From: Odiellus spinosus | Lineage: Eukaryota > Arthropoda > Arachnida > Opiliones > Phalangiidae | NCBI GenBank assembly: GCA_963920705.1 | Contig: CAWUCO010000060.1 | Location: forward strand, 372,001-436,000 | Length of the DNA stretch: 64,000 nucleotides | Direction of reading: 5' to 3' | Shown here: positions 12,829-24,500 of the stretch, in pieces | Layout: every line of letters begins with the position of its first letter | Position numbering within the stretch: the stretch's first letter is position 1 | Position numbers and translations under genes: made by a program | Notes under the pieces: model-generated | What the model was told of the DNA's origin: nothing | The model's input: only the letters and a program-made list of their open reading frames with translations | Databases searched by the model: none

Positions 12829-15657
12829 TTGAGAAATTTGTGGATCTATACTTGGGAAATTTGTGGATCTATACTTGGGAAATTTGTAAATCTATACTTG
12901 AGAAATTTGTAAATCTATACTTGGGAAATTTGTAGATCTATACTTGTGAAATTTGTAAAACTATACTTGGGAAATTTGTGGATCTATACTTGGGAAATTT
13001 ATGGATCTATACTTTGGAAATTTGTAAATCTATACTTGGGAAATTTGTGGATCTATACTTGGGAAATTTGTAAATCTATACTTGGGAAATTTGTAAATCT
13101 ATACTTGGGAAATTTGTAAATCTATACTTGGGAAATTTGTAAATCTATACTTGGGAAATTTGTAAATCTATACTTGGGAAATTTGTAAATCTATACTTGG
13201 GAAATTTGTAAATCTATACTTGGGAAATTTGTAAATCTATACTTGGGAAATTTGTGGATCTATACTTGGGAAATTTGTAGATCTATACTTGTGAAATTTG
13301 TAAAACTATACTTGGGAAATTTGTGGATCTATACTTGGGAAATTTATGGATCTATACTTTGGAAATTTGTAAATCTATACTTGGGAAATTTGTGGATCTA
13401 TACTTGGGAAATTTGTAAATCTATACTTGGGAAATTTGTAAATCTATACTTGGGAAATTTGTAAAAATATACTTGGGAAATTTGTAAATCTATACTTGGG
13501 AAATTTGTAAATCTATACTTGGGAAATTTGTAAATCAATACTTGTGAAATTTGTAAAACTATACTTGTGAAATTTGTGGATCTATACTTGGGAAATTTGT
13601 GGATCTATACTTTGGAAATTTGTAAATCTATACTTGGGAAATTTGTAAATCTATACTTGGGAAATATGTAAATCTATACTTGGGAAATTTGTAAATCTAT
13701 ACTTGGGAAATTTGTGGATCTATACTTGGGAAATTTGTGGATCTATACTTGGGAAATTTGTGGATCTATACTTGGGAAATTAATGGATCTATATTTGGGA
13801 AATTTGTGGATCTATACTTGGGAAATTTGTGGATATATACTTGGGAAATTTGTAAATCTATACTTGGGAAATTTGTAAATCTATACTTGGGAAATTTGTA
13901 AATCTATACTTGGGAAATTTGTAAATCTATACTTGGGAAATTTGTAAATCTATACTTGGGAAATTTGTAAATCTATACTTGGGAAATTTGTAAATCTATA
14001 CTTGGGAAATTTGTAAATCTATACTTGGGAAATTTGTAAATCTATACTTGGGAAATTTGTAAATCTATACTTGGGAAATTTGTAAATCTATACTTGGGAA
14101 ATTTGTGGATCTATACTTGGGAAATTTGTAGATCTATACTTGTGAAATTTGTAAAACTATACTTGGGAAATTTGTGGATCTATACTTGGGAAATTTATGG
14201 ATCTATACTTTGGAAATTTGTAAATCTATACTTGGGAAATTTGTGGATCTATACTTGGGAAATTTGTAAATCTATACTTGGGAAATTTGTAAATCTATAC
14301 TTGGGAAATTTGTAAAAATATACTTGGGAAATTTGTAAATCTATACTTGGGAAATTTGTAAATCTATACTTGGGAAATTTGTAAATCAATACTTGTGAAA
14401 TTTGTAAAACTATACTTGTGAAATTTGTGGATCTATACTTGGGAAATTTGTGGATCTATACTTTGGAAATTTGTAAATCTATACTTGGGAAATTTGTAAA
14501 TCTATACTTGGGAAATATGTAAATCTATACTTGGGAAATTTGTAAATCTATACTTGGGAAATTTGTGGATCTATACTTGGGAAATTTGTGGATCTATACT
14601 TGGGAAATTTGTGGATCTATACTTGGGAAATTAATGGATCTATATTTGGGAAATTTGTGGATCTATACTTGGGAAATTTGTGGATATATACTTGGGAAAT
14701 TTGTAAATCTATACTTGGGAAATTTGTAAATCTATACTTGGGAAATTTGTAAATCTATACTTGGGAAATTTGTAAATCTATACTTGGGAAATTTGTAAAT
14801 CTATACTTGGGAAATTTTTAAATTTATACATGAGAAATTTGTAAATCTATACTTGGGAAATTTGTAAATCTATACTTGGGAAATTTGTAGATCTATACTT
14901 GTGAAATTTGTAAAACTATACTTGGGAAATTTGTGGATCTATACTTGGGAAATTTATGGATCTATACTTTGGAAATTTGTAAATCTATACTTGGGAAATT
15001 TGTGGATCTATACTTGGGAAATTTGTAAATATATACTTGGGAAATTTGTAAATCTATACTTGGGAAATTTGTAAATCTATACTTGGGAAATTTGTAAATC
15101 TATACTTGGGAAATTTGTAAATCTATACTTGGGAAATTTGTAAATCAATACTTGTGAAATTTGTAAAACTATACTTGTGAAATTTGTGGATCTATACTTG
15201 GGAAATTTGTGGATCTATACTTTGGAAATTTGTTAATCTATACTTGGGAAATTTGTAAATCTACACTTGGGAAATTTGTAAATCTATACTTTGGAAATTT
15301 GTAAATCTATACTTGTGAAATTTGTAAATCTATACTTGGGAAATTTGTAAATCTATACTTGGGAAATTTGTAAATCTATACTTGGGAAATTTGTAGATCT
15401 ATACTTGTGAAATTTGTAAAACTATACTTGTTAAATTTGTGGATCTATACTTTGGAAATTTGTAAATCTATACTTGGGAAATTTGTGGATCTATACTTGG
15501 GAAATTTGTAAATCTATACTTGGGAAATTTGTAAATCTATACTTGGGAAATTTGTAAATCTATACTTGGGAAATTTGTAAATCTATACTTGGGAAATTTG
15601 TAAATCTATACTTGGGAAATTTGTAAATCTATACTTGTGAAATTTGTAAATCTATAC

Positions 15658-15840
15658 TTGGGAAATTTGTGGATAAATACTTGGGAAATTTGTGGATAAA
15701 TACTTGGGAAATTTGTTTATAAATACTTGGGAAATTTGTGGAAAAATACTTGGGAAATTTGTGGATAAATACTTGGGAAATTTGTGGATAAATACTTGGG
15801 AAATTTTTTATAAATATTTGGGAAATTTGTGGATAAATAC
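15658..15840 (+). repeat. ATAAATAC cassette 7
   Basis: Eight monomers in the standard order, with the 22-bp monomer at 15796-15817. It opens copy 1 of the 1149-bp duplication. Downstream, one GG monomer is missing compared with earlier cassettes, a change shared with the next cassette. Confidence 0.92.
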
Positions 15841-16806
15841 TTGAGAAATTTGTGGATCTATACTTGGGAAATTTGTAAATCTATACTTGAGAAATTTGTA
15901 AATCTATACTTGGGAAATTTGTAGATCTATACTTGTGAAATTTGTAAAACTATACTTGGGAAATTTGTGGATCTATACTTGGGAAATTTATGGATCTATA
16001 CTTTGGAAATTTGTAAATCTATACTTGGGAAATTTGTGGATCTATACTTGGGAAATTTGTAAATCTATACTTGGGAAATTTGTAAATCTATACTTGGGAA
16101 ATTTGTAAATCTATACTTGGGAAATTTGTAAATCTATACTTGGGAAATTTGTAAATCTATACTTGGGAAATTTGTAAATCTATACTTGGGAAATTTGTGG
16201 ATCTATACTTGGGAAATTTGTGGATCTATACTTTGGAAATTAATGGATCTCTACTTGGGAAATTTGTGGATCTATACTTGGGAAATTTGTGGATCTATAC
16301 TTGGGAAATTTGTGGATCTATACTTGGGAAATTTGTAAATCTATACTTGGGAAATTTGTAAATCTATACTTGGGAAATTTGTAAATCTATACTTGGGAAA
16401 TTTGTAAATCTATACTTGGGAAATTTGTAAATCTATACTTGGGAAATTTGTAAATCTATACTTGGGAAATTTTTAAATTTATACTTGAGAAATTTGTAAA
16501 TCTATACTTGGGAAATTTGTAAATCTATACTTGGGAAATTTGTAAATCTATACTTGGGAAATTTGTGGATCTATACTTGGGAAATTTGTGGATCTATACT
16601 TGGGAAATTAATGGATCTATACTTGGGAAATTTGTGGATCTATACTTGGGAAATTTGTGGATCTATACTTGGGAAATTTGTAAATCTATACTTGGGAAAT
16701 TTGTAAATCTATACTTGGGAAATTTGTAATTCTATACTTGGGAAATTTTTAAATTTATACTTGGGAAATTTGTAAATCTATACTTGTGAAATTTGTAAAT
16801 CTATAC

Positions 16807-16989
16807 TTGGGAAATTTGTGGATAAATACTTGGGAAATTTGTGGATAAATACTTGGGAAATTTGTTTATAAATACTTGGGAAATTTGTGGAAAAATACTT
16901 GGGAAATTTGTGGATAAATACTTGGGAAATTTGTGGATAAATACTTGGGAAATTTTTTATAAATATTTGGGAAATTTGTGGATAAATAC
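16807..16989 (+). repeat. ATAAATAC cassette 8
   Basis: Eight monomers, with the 22-bp monomer at 16945-16966. It opens copy 2 of the 1149-bp duplication and matches cassette 7 in order and flanks. Confidence 0.92.
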
Positions 16990-17886
16990 TTGAGAAATTT
17001 GTGGATCTATACTTGGGAAATTTGTAAATCTATACTTGAGAAATTTGTAAATCTATACTTGGGAAATTTGTAGATCTATACTTGTGAAATTTGTAAAACT
17101 ATACTTGGGAAATTTGTGGATCTATACTTGGGAAATTTATGGATCTATACTTTGGAAATTTGTAAATCTATACTTGGGAAATTTGTGGATCTATACTTGG
17201 GAAATTTGTAAATCTATACTTGGGAAATTTGTAAATCTATACTTGGGAAATTTGTAAATCTATACTTGGGAAATTTGTAAATCTATACTTGGGAAATTTG
17301 TAAATCTATACTTGGGAAATTTGTAAATCTATACTTGGGAAATTTGTGGATCTATACTTGGGAAATTTGTGGATCTATACTTTGGAAATTAATGGATCTC
17401 TACTTGGGAAATTTGTGGATCTATACTTGGGAAATTTGTGGATCTATACTTGGGAAATTTGTGGATCTATACTTGGGAAATTTGTAAATCTATACTTGGG
17501 AAATTTGTAAATCTATACTTGGGAAATTTGTAAATCTATACTTGGGAAATTTGTAAATCTATACTTGGGAAATTTGTAAATCTATACTTGGGAAATTTGT
17601 AAATCTATACTTGGGAAATTTTTAAATTTATACTTGAGAAATTTGTAAATCTATACTTGGGAAATTTGTAAATCTATACTTGGGAAATTTGTAAATCTAT
17701 ACTTGGGAAATTTGTGGATCTATACTTGGGAAATTTGTGGATCTATACTTGGGAAATTAATGGATCTATACTTGGGAAATTTGTGGATCTATACTTGGGA
17801 AATTTGTGGATCTATACTTGGGAAATTTGTAAATCTATACTTGGGAAATTTGTAAATCTATACTTGGGAAATTTGTAATTCTATAC

Positions 17887-17910
17887 TTGGGAAAATATTT
17901 AAATTTATAC
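17887..17910 (+). repeat. 24-bp monomer (single-base insertion)
   Basis: This monomer reads GGGAAAATATTTAAATTTATAC after the TT, one A more than its counterpart near 16740. It is one of only three 24-bp monomers found in the window and is not propagated to other copies. Confidence 0.85.
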
Positions 17911-17930
17911 TTGGGAAATTTGTAAATCTA

Positions 17931-20900
17931 TTCTTGGGAAATTTGTAAATCTATACTTGGGAAATTTTTAAATTTATACTTGAGAAATTTGTATATCTAT
18001 ACTTGGGAAATTTGTAAATCTATACTTGGGAAATTTGTAGATCTATACTTGTGAAATTTGTAAAACTATACTTGGGAAATTTGTGGATCTATACTTGGGA
18101 AATTTATGGATCTATACTTTGGAAATTTGTAAATCTATACTTGGGAAATTTGTGGATCTATACTTGGGAAATTTGTAAATCTATATTTGGGAAATTTGTA
18201 AATCTATACTTGGGAAATTTGTAAAAATATACTTGGGAAATTTGTAAATCTATACTTGGCAAATTTGTAAATCTATACTTGGGAAATTTGTAAATCAATA
18301 CTTGTGAAATTTGTAAAACTATACTTGTGAAATTTGTGGATCTATACTTGGGAAATTTGTGGATCTATACTTTGGAAATTTGTAAATCTATACTTGGGAA
18401 ATTTGTAAATCTATACTTGGGAAATATGTAAATCTATACTTGGGAAATTTGTAAATCTATACTTGGGAAATTTGTGGATCTATACTTGGGAAATTTGTGG
18501 ATCTATACTTGGGAAATTTGTGGATCTATACTTGGGAAATTAATGGATCTATATTTGGGAAATTTGTGGATCTATACTTGGGAAATTTGTGGATATATAC
18601 TTGGGAAATTTGTAAATCTATACTTGGGAAATTTGTAAATCTATACTTGGGAAATTTGTAAATCTATACTTGGGAAATTTGTAAATCTATACTTGGGAAA
18701 TTTTTACATTTATACATGAGAAATTTGTAAATCTATACTTGGGAAATTTGTAGATCTATACTTGTGAAATTTGTAAAACTATACTTGGGAAATTTGTGGA
18801 TCTATACTTGGGAAATTTATGGATCTATACTTTGGAAATTTGTAAATCTATACTTGGGAAATTTGTGGATCTATACTTGGGAAATTTGTAAATCTATACT
18901 TGGGATATTTGTAAATCTATACTTGGGAAATTTGTAAATCTATACTTGGGAAATTTGTAAATCTATACTTGGGAAATTTGTAAATCTATACTTGGGAAAT
19001 TTGTAAATCTATACTTGGGAAATTGGTAAATCAATACTTGTGAAATTTGTAAAACTATACTTGTGAAATTTGTGGATCTATACTTGGGAAATTTGTGGAT
19101 CTATACTTTGGAAATTTGTAAATCTATACTTGGGAAATTTGTAAATCTATACTTGGGAAATTTGTAAATCTATACTTTGGAAATTTGTAAATCTATACTT
19201 GTGAAATTTGTAAATCTATACTTGGGAAATTTGTAAATCTATACTTGGGAAATTTTTAAATTTATACTTGAGAAATTTGTAAATCTATACTTGGGAAATT
19301 TGTAAATCTATACTTGGGAAATTTGTAAATCTATACTTGGGAAATTTGTAAATCTATACTTGTGAAATTTGTAAATCTATACTTGGGAAATTTGTGGATA
19401 AATACTTGGGAAATTTGTTTATAAATACTTGGGAAATTTGTGGAAAAATACTTGGGAAATTTGTGGATAAATACTTGGGAAATTTGTGGATAAATACTTG
19501 GGAAATTTTTTATAAATATTTGGGAAATTTGTGGATAAATACTTGAGAAATTTGTGGATCTATACTTGGGAAATTTGTGGATCTATACTTGGGAAATTTG
19601 TAAATCTATACTTGAGAAATTTGTAAATCTATACTTGGGAAATTTGTAGATCTATACTTGGGAAATTTGTAGATCTATACTTGTGAAATTTGTAAAACTA
19701 TACTTGGGAAATTTGTGGATCTATACTTGGGAAATTTATGGATCTATACTTTGGAAATTTGTAAATCTATACTTGGGAAATTTGTGGATCTATACTTGGG
19801 AAATTTGTAAATCTATACTTGGGAAATTTGTAAATCTATACTTGGGAAATTTGTAAATCTATACTTGGGAAATTTGTAAATCTATACTTGGGAAATTTGT
19901 AAATCTATACTTGGGAAATTTGTAAATCTATACTTGGGAAATTTGTGGATCTATACTTGGGAAATTAATGGATCTATACTTGGGAAATTTGTGGATCTAT
20001 ACTTGGGAAATTTGTGGATCTATACTTGGGAAATTTGTAAATCTATACTTGGGAAATTTGTAAATCTATACTTGGGAAATTTGTAATTCTATACTTGGGA
20101 AATTTTTAAATTTATACTTGGGAAATTTGTAAATCTATTCTTGGGAAATTTGTAAATCTATACTTGGGAAATTTTTAAATTTATACTTGAGAAATTTGTA
20201 TATCTATACTTGGGAAATTTGTAAATCTATACTTGGGAAATTTGTAGATCTATACTTGTGAAATTTGTAAAACTATACTTGGGAAATTTGTGGATCTATA
20301 CTTGGGAAATTTATGGATCTATACTTTGGAAATTTGTAAATCTATACTTGGGAAATTTGTGGATCTATACTTGGGAAATTTGTAAATCTATATTTGGGAA
20401 ATTTGTAAATCTATACTTGGGAAATTTGTAAAAATATACTTGGGAAATTTGTAAATCTATACTTGGCAAATTTGTAAATCTATACTTGGGAAATTTGTAA
20501 ATCAATACTTGTGAAATTTGTAAAACTATACTTGTGAAATTTGTGGATCTATACTTGGGAAATTTGTGGATCTATACTTTGGAAATTTGTAAATCTATAC
20601 TTGGGAAATTTGTAAATCTATACTTGGGAAATATGTAAATCTATACTTGGGAAATTTGTAAATCTATACTTGGGAAATTTGTGGATCTATACTTGGGAAA
20701 TTTGTGGATCTATACTTGGGAAATTTGTGGATCTATACTTGGGAAATTAATGGATCTATATTTGGGAAATTTGTGGATCTATACTTGGGAAATTTGTGGA
20801 TATATACTTGGGAAATTTGTAAATCTATACTTGGGAAATTTGTAAATCTATACTTGGGAAATTTGTAAATCTATACTTGGGAAATTTGTAAATCTATACT

Positions 20901-21585
20901 TGGGAAATTTGTAAATCTATACTTGGGAAATTTTTACATTTATACATGAGAAATTTGTAAATCTATACTTGGGAAATTTGTAAATCTATACTTGGGAAAT
21001 TTGTAGATCTATACTTGTGAAATTTGTAAAACTATACTTGGGAAATTTGTGGATCTATACTTGGGAAATTTATGGATCTATACTTTGGAAATTTGTAAAT
21101 CTATACTTGGGAAATTTGTGGATCTATACTTGGGAAATTTGTAAATCTATACTTGGGATATTTGTAAATCTATACTTGGGAAATTTGTAAATCTATACTT
21201 GGGAAATTTGTAAATCTATACTTGGGAAATTTGTAAATCTATACTTGGGAAATTTGTAAATCTATACTTGGGAAATTGGTAAATCAATACTTGTGAAATT
21301 TGTAAAACTATACTTGTGAAATTTGTGGATCTATACTTGGGAAATTTGTGGATCTATACTTTGGAAATTTGTAAATCTATACTTGGGAAATTTGTAAATC
21401 TATACTTGGGAAATTTGTAAATCTATACTTTGGAAATTTGTAAATCTATACTTGTGAAATTTGTAAATCTATACTTGGGAAATTTGTAAATCTATACTTG
21501 GGAAATTTTTAAATTTATACTTGAGAAATTTGTAAATCTATACTTGGGAAATTTGTAAATCTATACTTGGGAAATTTGTAAATCT
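17931..21585 (+). repeat. About 2.2-kb tandem duplication
   Basis: Private variants repeat 2207 bp apart: a CTATTC monomer (TTCTTG at 17931 and 20138) and a TTGGCAAATTT monomer (GGC at 18258 and 20465). Further right, GGGATATTT (18902 and 21155) and the TTTTTAAATTT monomer are 2253 bp apart, so copy 2 gained two monomers. The interval contains cassette 9 in copy 1 only, so the cassette lies at the unit's end or was lost from copy 2. The right edge is approximate. Confidence 0.82.
19383..19542 (+). repeat. ATAAATAC cassette 9, last of Domain I
   Basis: Seven monomers: one GGATAAATAC, TTTATAAATAC, GGAAAAATAC, two GGATAAATAC, the 22-bp monomer at 19498-19519, and GGATAAATAC. One leading GGATAAATAC is missing compared with cassettes 4-8. 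No further ATAAATAC cassette occurs for about 17 kb. Confidence 0.9.
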
Positions 21586-24500
21586 ATACTTGGGAAATTT
21601 GTAAAAATATACTTGGGAAATTTGTAAATCTATACTTGGGAAATTTGTAAATCTATACTTGGGAAATTTGTAAATCAATACTTGTGAAATTTGTAAAACT
21701 ATACTTGTGAAATTTGTGGATCTATACTTGGGAAATTTGTGGATCTATACTTTGGAAATTTGTAAATCTATACTTGGGAAATTTGTAAATCTATACTTGG
21801 GAAATATGTAAATCTATACTTGGGAAATTTGTAAATCTATACTTGGGAAATTTGTGGATCTATACTTGGGAAATTTGTGGATCTATACTTGGGAAATTTG
21901 TGGATCTATACTTGGGAAATTAATGGATCTATATTTTTGAAATTTGTGGATCTATACTTGGGAAATTTGTGGATATATACTTGGGAAATTTGTAAATCTA
22001 TACTTGGGAAATTTGTAAATCTATACTTGGGAAATTTGTAAATCTATACTTGGGAAATTTGTAAATCTATACTTGGGAAATTTTTACATTTATACATGAG
22101 AAATTAGTAAATCTATACTTGGGAAATTTGTAAATCTATACTTGGGAAATTTGTAGATCTATACTTGTGAAATTTGTAAAACTATACTTGGGAAATTTGT
22201 GGATCTATACTTGGGAAATTTATGGATCTATACTTGTGAAATTTGTGGATCTATACTTGGGAAATTTGTAAATCTATACTTGGGAAATTTGTAAATCTAT
22301 ACTTGGGAAATTTGTAAATCTATACTTGGGAAATTTGTAAATCTATACTTGGGAAATTTGTAAATCTATACTTGGGAAATTTGTAAATCAATACTTGTGA
22401 AATTTGTAAAACTATACTTGTGAAATTTGTGGATCTATACTTGGGAAATTTGTGGATCTATACTTTGGAAATTTGTAAATCTATACTTGGGAAATTTGTA
22501 AATCTATACTTGGGAAATTTGTAAATCTATACTTTGGAAATTTGTAAATCTATACTTGTGAAATTTATAAATCTATACTTGGGAAATTTGTAAATCTATA
22601 CTTGGGAAATTTGTAAATCTATACTTGGGAAATTTGTAAATCTATACTTGGGAAATTTGTAAATCTATACTTGGGAAATTTGTAAATCTATACTTGGGAA
22701 ATTTGTAAATCTATACTTGGGAAATTTGTAAATCTATACTTGGGAAATTTGTAAATCTATACTTGGGAAATTTGTAGATCTATACTTGTGAAATTTGTAA
22801 AACTATACTTGGGAAATTTGTGGATCTATACTTGGGAAATTTATGGATCTATACTTTGGAAATTTGTAAATCTATACTTGGGAAATTTGTGGATCTATAC
22901 TTGGGAAATTTGTAAATCTATACTTGGGAAATTTGTAAATCTATACTTGGGAAATTTGTAAAAATATACTTGGGAAATTTGTAAATCTATACTTGGGAAA
23001 TTTGTAAATCTATACTTGGGAAATTTGTAAATCAATACTTGTGAAATTTGTAAAACTATACTTGTGAAATTTGTGGATCTATACTTGGGAAATTTGTGGA
23101 TCTATACTTTGGAAATTTGTAAATCTATACTTGGGAAATTTGTAAATCTATACTTGGGAAATATGTAAATCTATACTTGGGAAATTTGTAAATCTATACT
23201 TGGGAAATTTGTGGATCCATACTTGGGAAATTTGTGGATCTATACTTGGGAAATTTGTGGATCTATACTTGGGAAATTAATGGATCTATATTTGGGAAAT
23301 TTGTGGATCTATACTTGGGAAATTTGTGGATATATACTTGGGAAATTTGTAAATCTATACTTGGGAAATTTGTAAATCTATACTTGGGAAATTTGTAAAT
23401 CTATACTTGGGAAATTTGTAAATCTATACTTGGGAAATTTGTAAATCTATACTTGGGAAATTTGTAAATCTATACTTGGGAAATTTTTAAATTTATACAT
23501 GAGAAATTTGTAAATCTATACTTGGGAAATTTGTAAATCTATACTTGGGAAATTTGTAGATCTATACTTGTGAAATTTGTAAAACTATACTTGGGAAATT
23601 TGTGGATCTATACTTGGGAAATTTATGGATCTATACTTTGGAAATTTGTAAATCTATACTTGGGAAATTTGTGGATCTATACTTGGGAAATTTGTAAATA
23701 TATACTTGGGAAATTTGTAAATCTATACTTGGGAAATTTGTAAATCTATACTTGTGAAATTTGTAAAACTATACTTGTGAAATTTGTGGATCTATACTTT
23801 GGAAATTTATGGATCTATACTTTGGAAATTTGTAAATCTATACTTGGGAAATTTGTGAATCTATACTTGGGAAATTTGTAAATCTATACTTGGGAAATTT
23901 GTAAATCTATACTTGGGAAATTTGTAAAAATATACTTGGGAAATTTGTAAATCTATACTTGGGAAATTTGTAAATCTATACTTGGGAAATTTGTAAATCA
24001 ATACTTGTGAAATTTGTAAAACTATACTTGTGAAATTTGTGGATCTATACTTGGGAAATTTGTGGATCTATACTTTGGAAATTTGTAAATCTATACTTGG
24101 GAAATTTGTAAATCTATACTTGGGAAATTTGTAAATCTATACTTTGGAAATTTGTAAATCTATACTTGTGAAATTTATAAATCTATACTTGGGAAATTTG
24201 TAAATCTATACTTGGGAAATTTGTAAATCTATACTTGGGAAATTTGTAAATCTATACTTGGGAAATTTGTAAATCTATACTTGGGAAATTTGTAAATCTA
24301 TACTTGGGAAATTTGTAAATCTATACTTGGGAAATTTGTGGATCTATACTTGGGAAATTTGTAGATCTATACTTGTGAAATTTGTAAAACTATACTTGGG
24401 AAATTTGTGGATCTATACTTGGGAAATTTATGGATCTATACTTTGGAAATTTGTAAATCTATACTTGGGAAATTTGTGGATCTATACTTGGGAAATTTGT

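Larger units (their letters stand above)
15658..17955 (+). repeat. 1149-bp tandem duplication, two copies
   Basis: Copy 1 is 15658-16806 and copy 2 is 16807-17955, each starting with an ATAAATAC cassette. Private variants repeat at exactly 1149 bp: AATGGATCTC at 16242 and 17391, and GTAATTC at 16726 and 17875. The copies differ near the end of copy 2, where a 24-bp monomer (17887-17910) with an extra A appears. The unit is 49 normal monomers plus the 22-bp one. Confidence 0.9.
1..19542 (+). repeat. Domain I: HOR array with nine ATAAATAC cassettes containing a 22-bp monomer
   Basis: This domain is defined by nine cassettes of ATAAATAC-type monomers. Each contains one 22-bp monomer with TTTTTTATAAATAT, starting at 277, 2392, 4185, 6714, 9703, 12784, 15796, 16945 and 19498. 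The intervals are 2115, 1793, 2529, 2989, 3081, 3012, 1149 and 2553 bp, or 92, 78, 110, 130, 134, 131, 50 and 111 monomers. Between cassettes the same variants follow in similar order: AGATC, AAAAC, GG, ATGG, TTTGG, runs of canonical monomers, AATGG, GGATATATAC, and TTTTAAATTTATACATGAG. Each segment is therefore a copy of one ancestral HOR that has gained or lost whole monomers. Confidence 0.9.
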
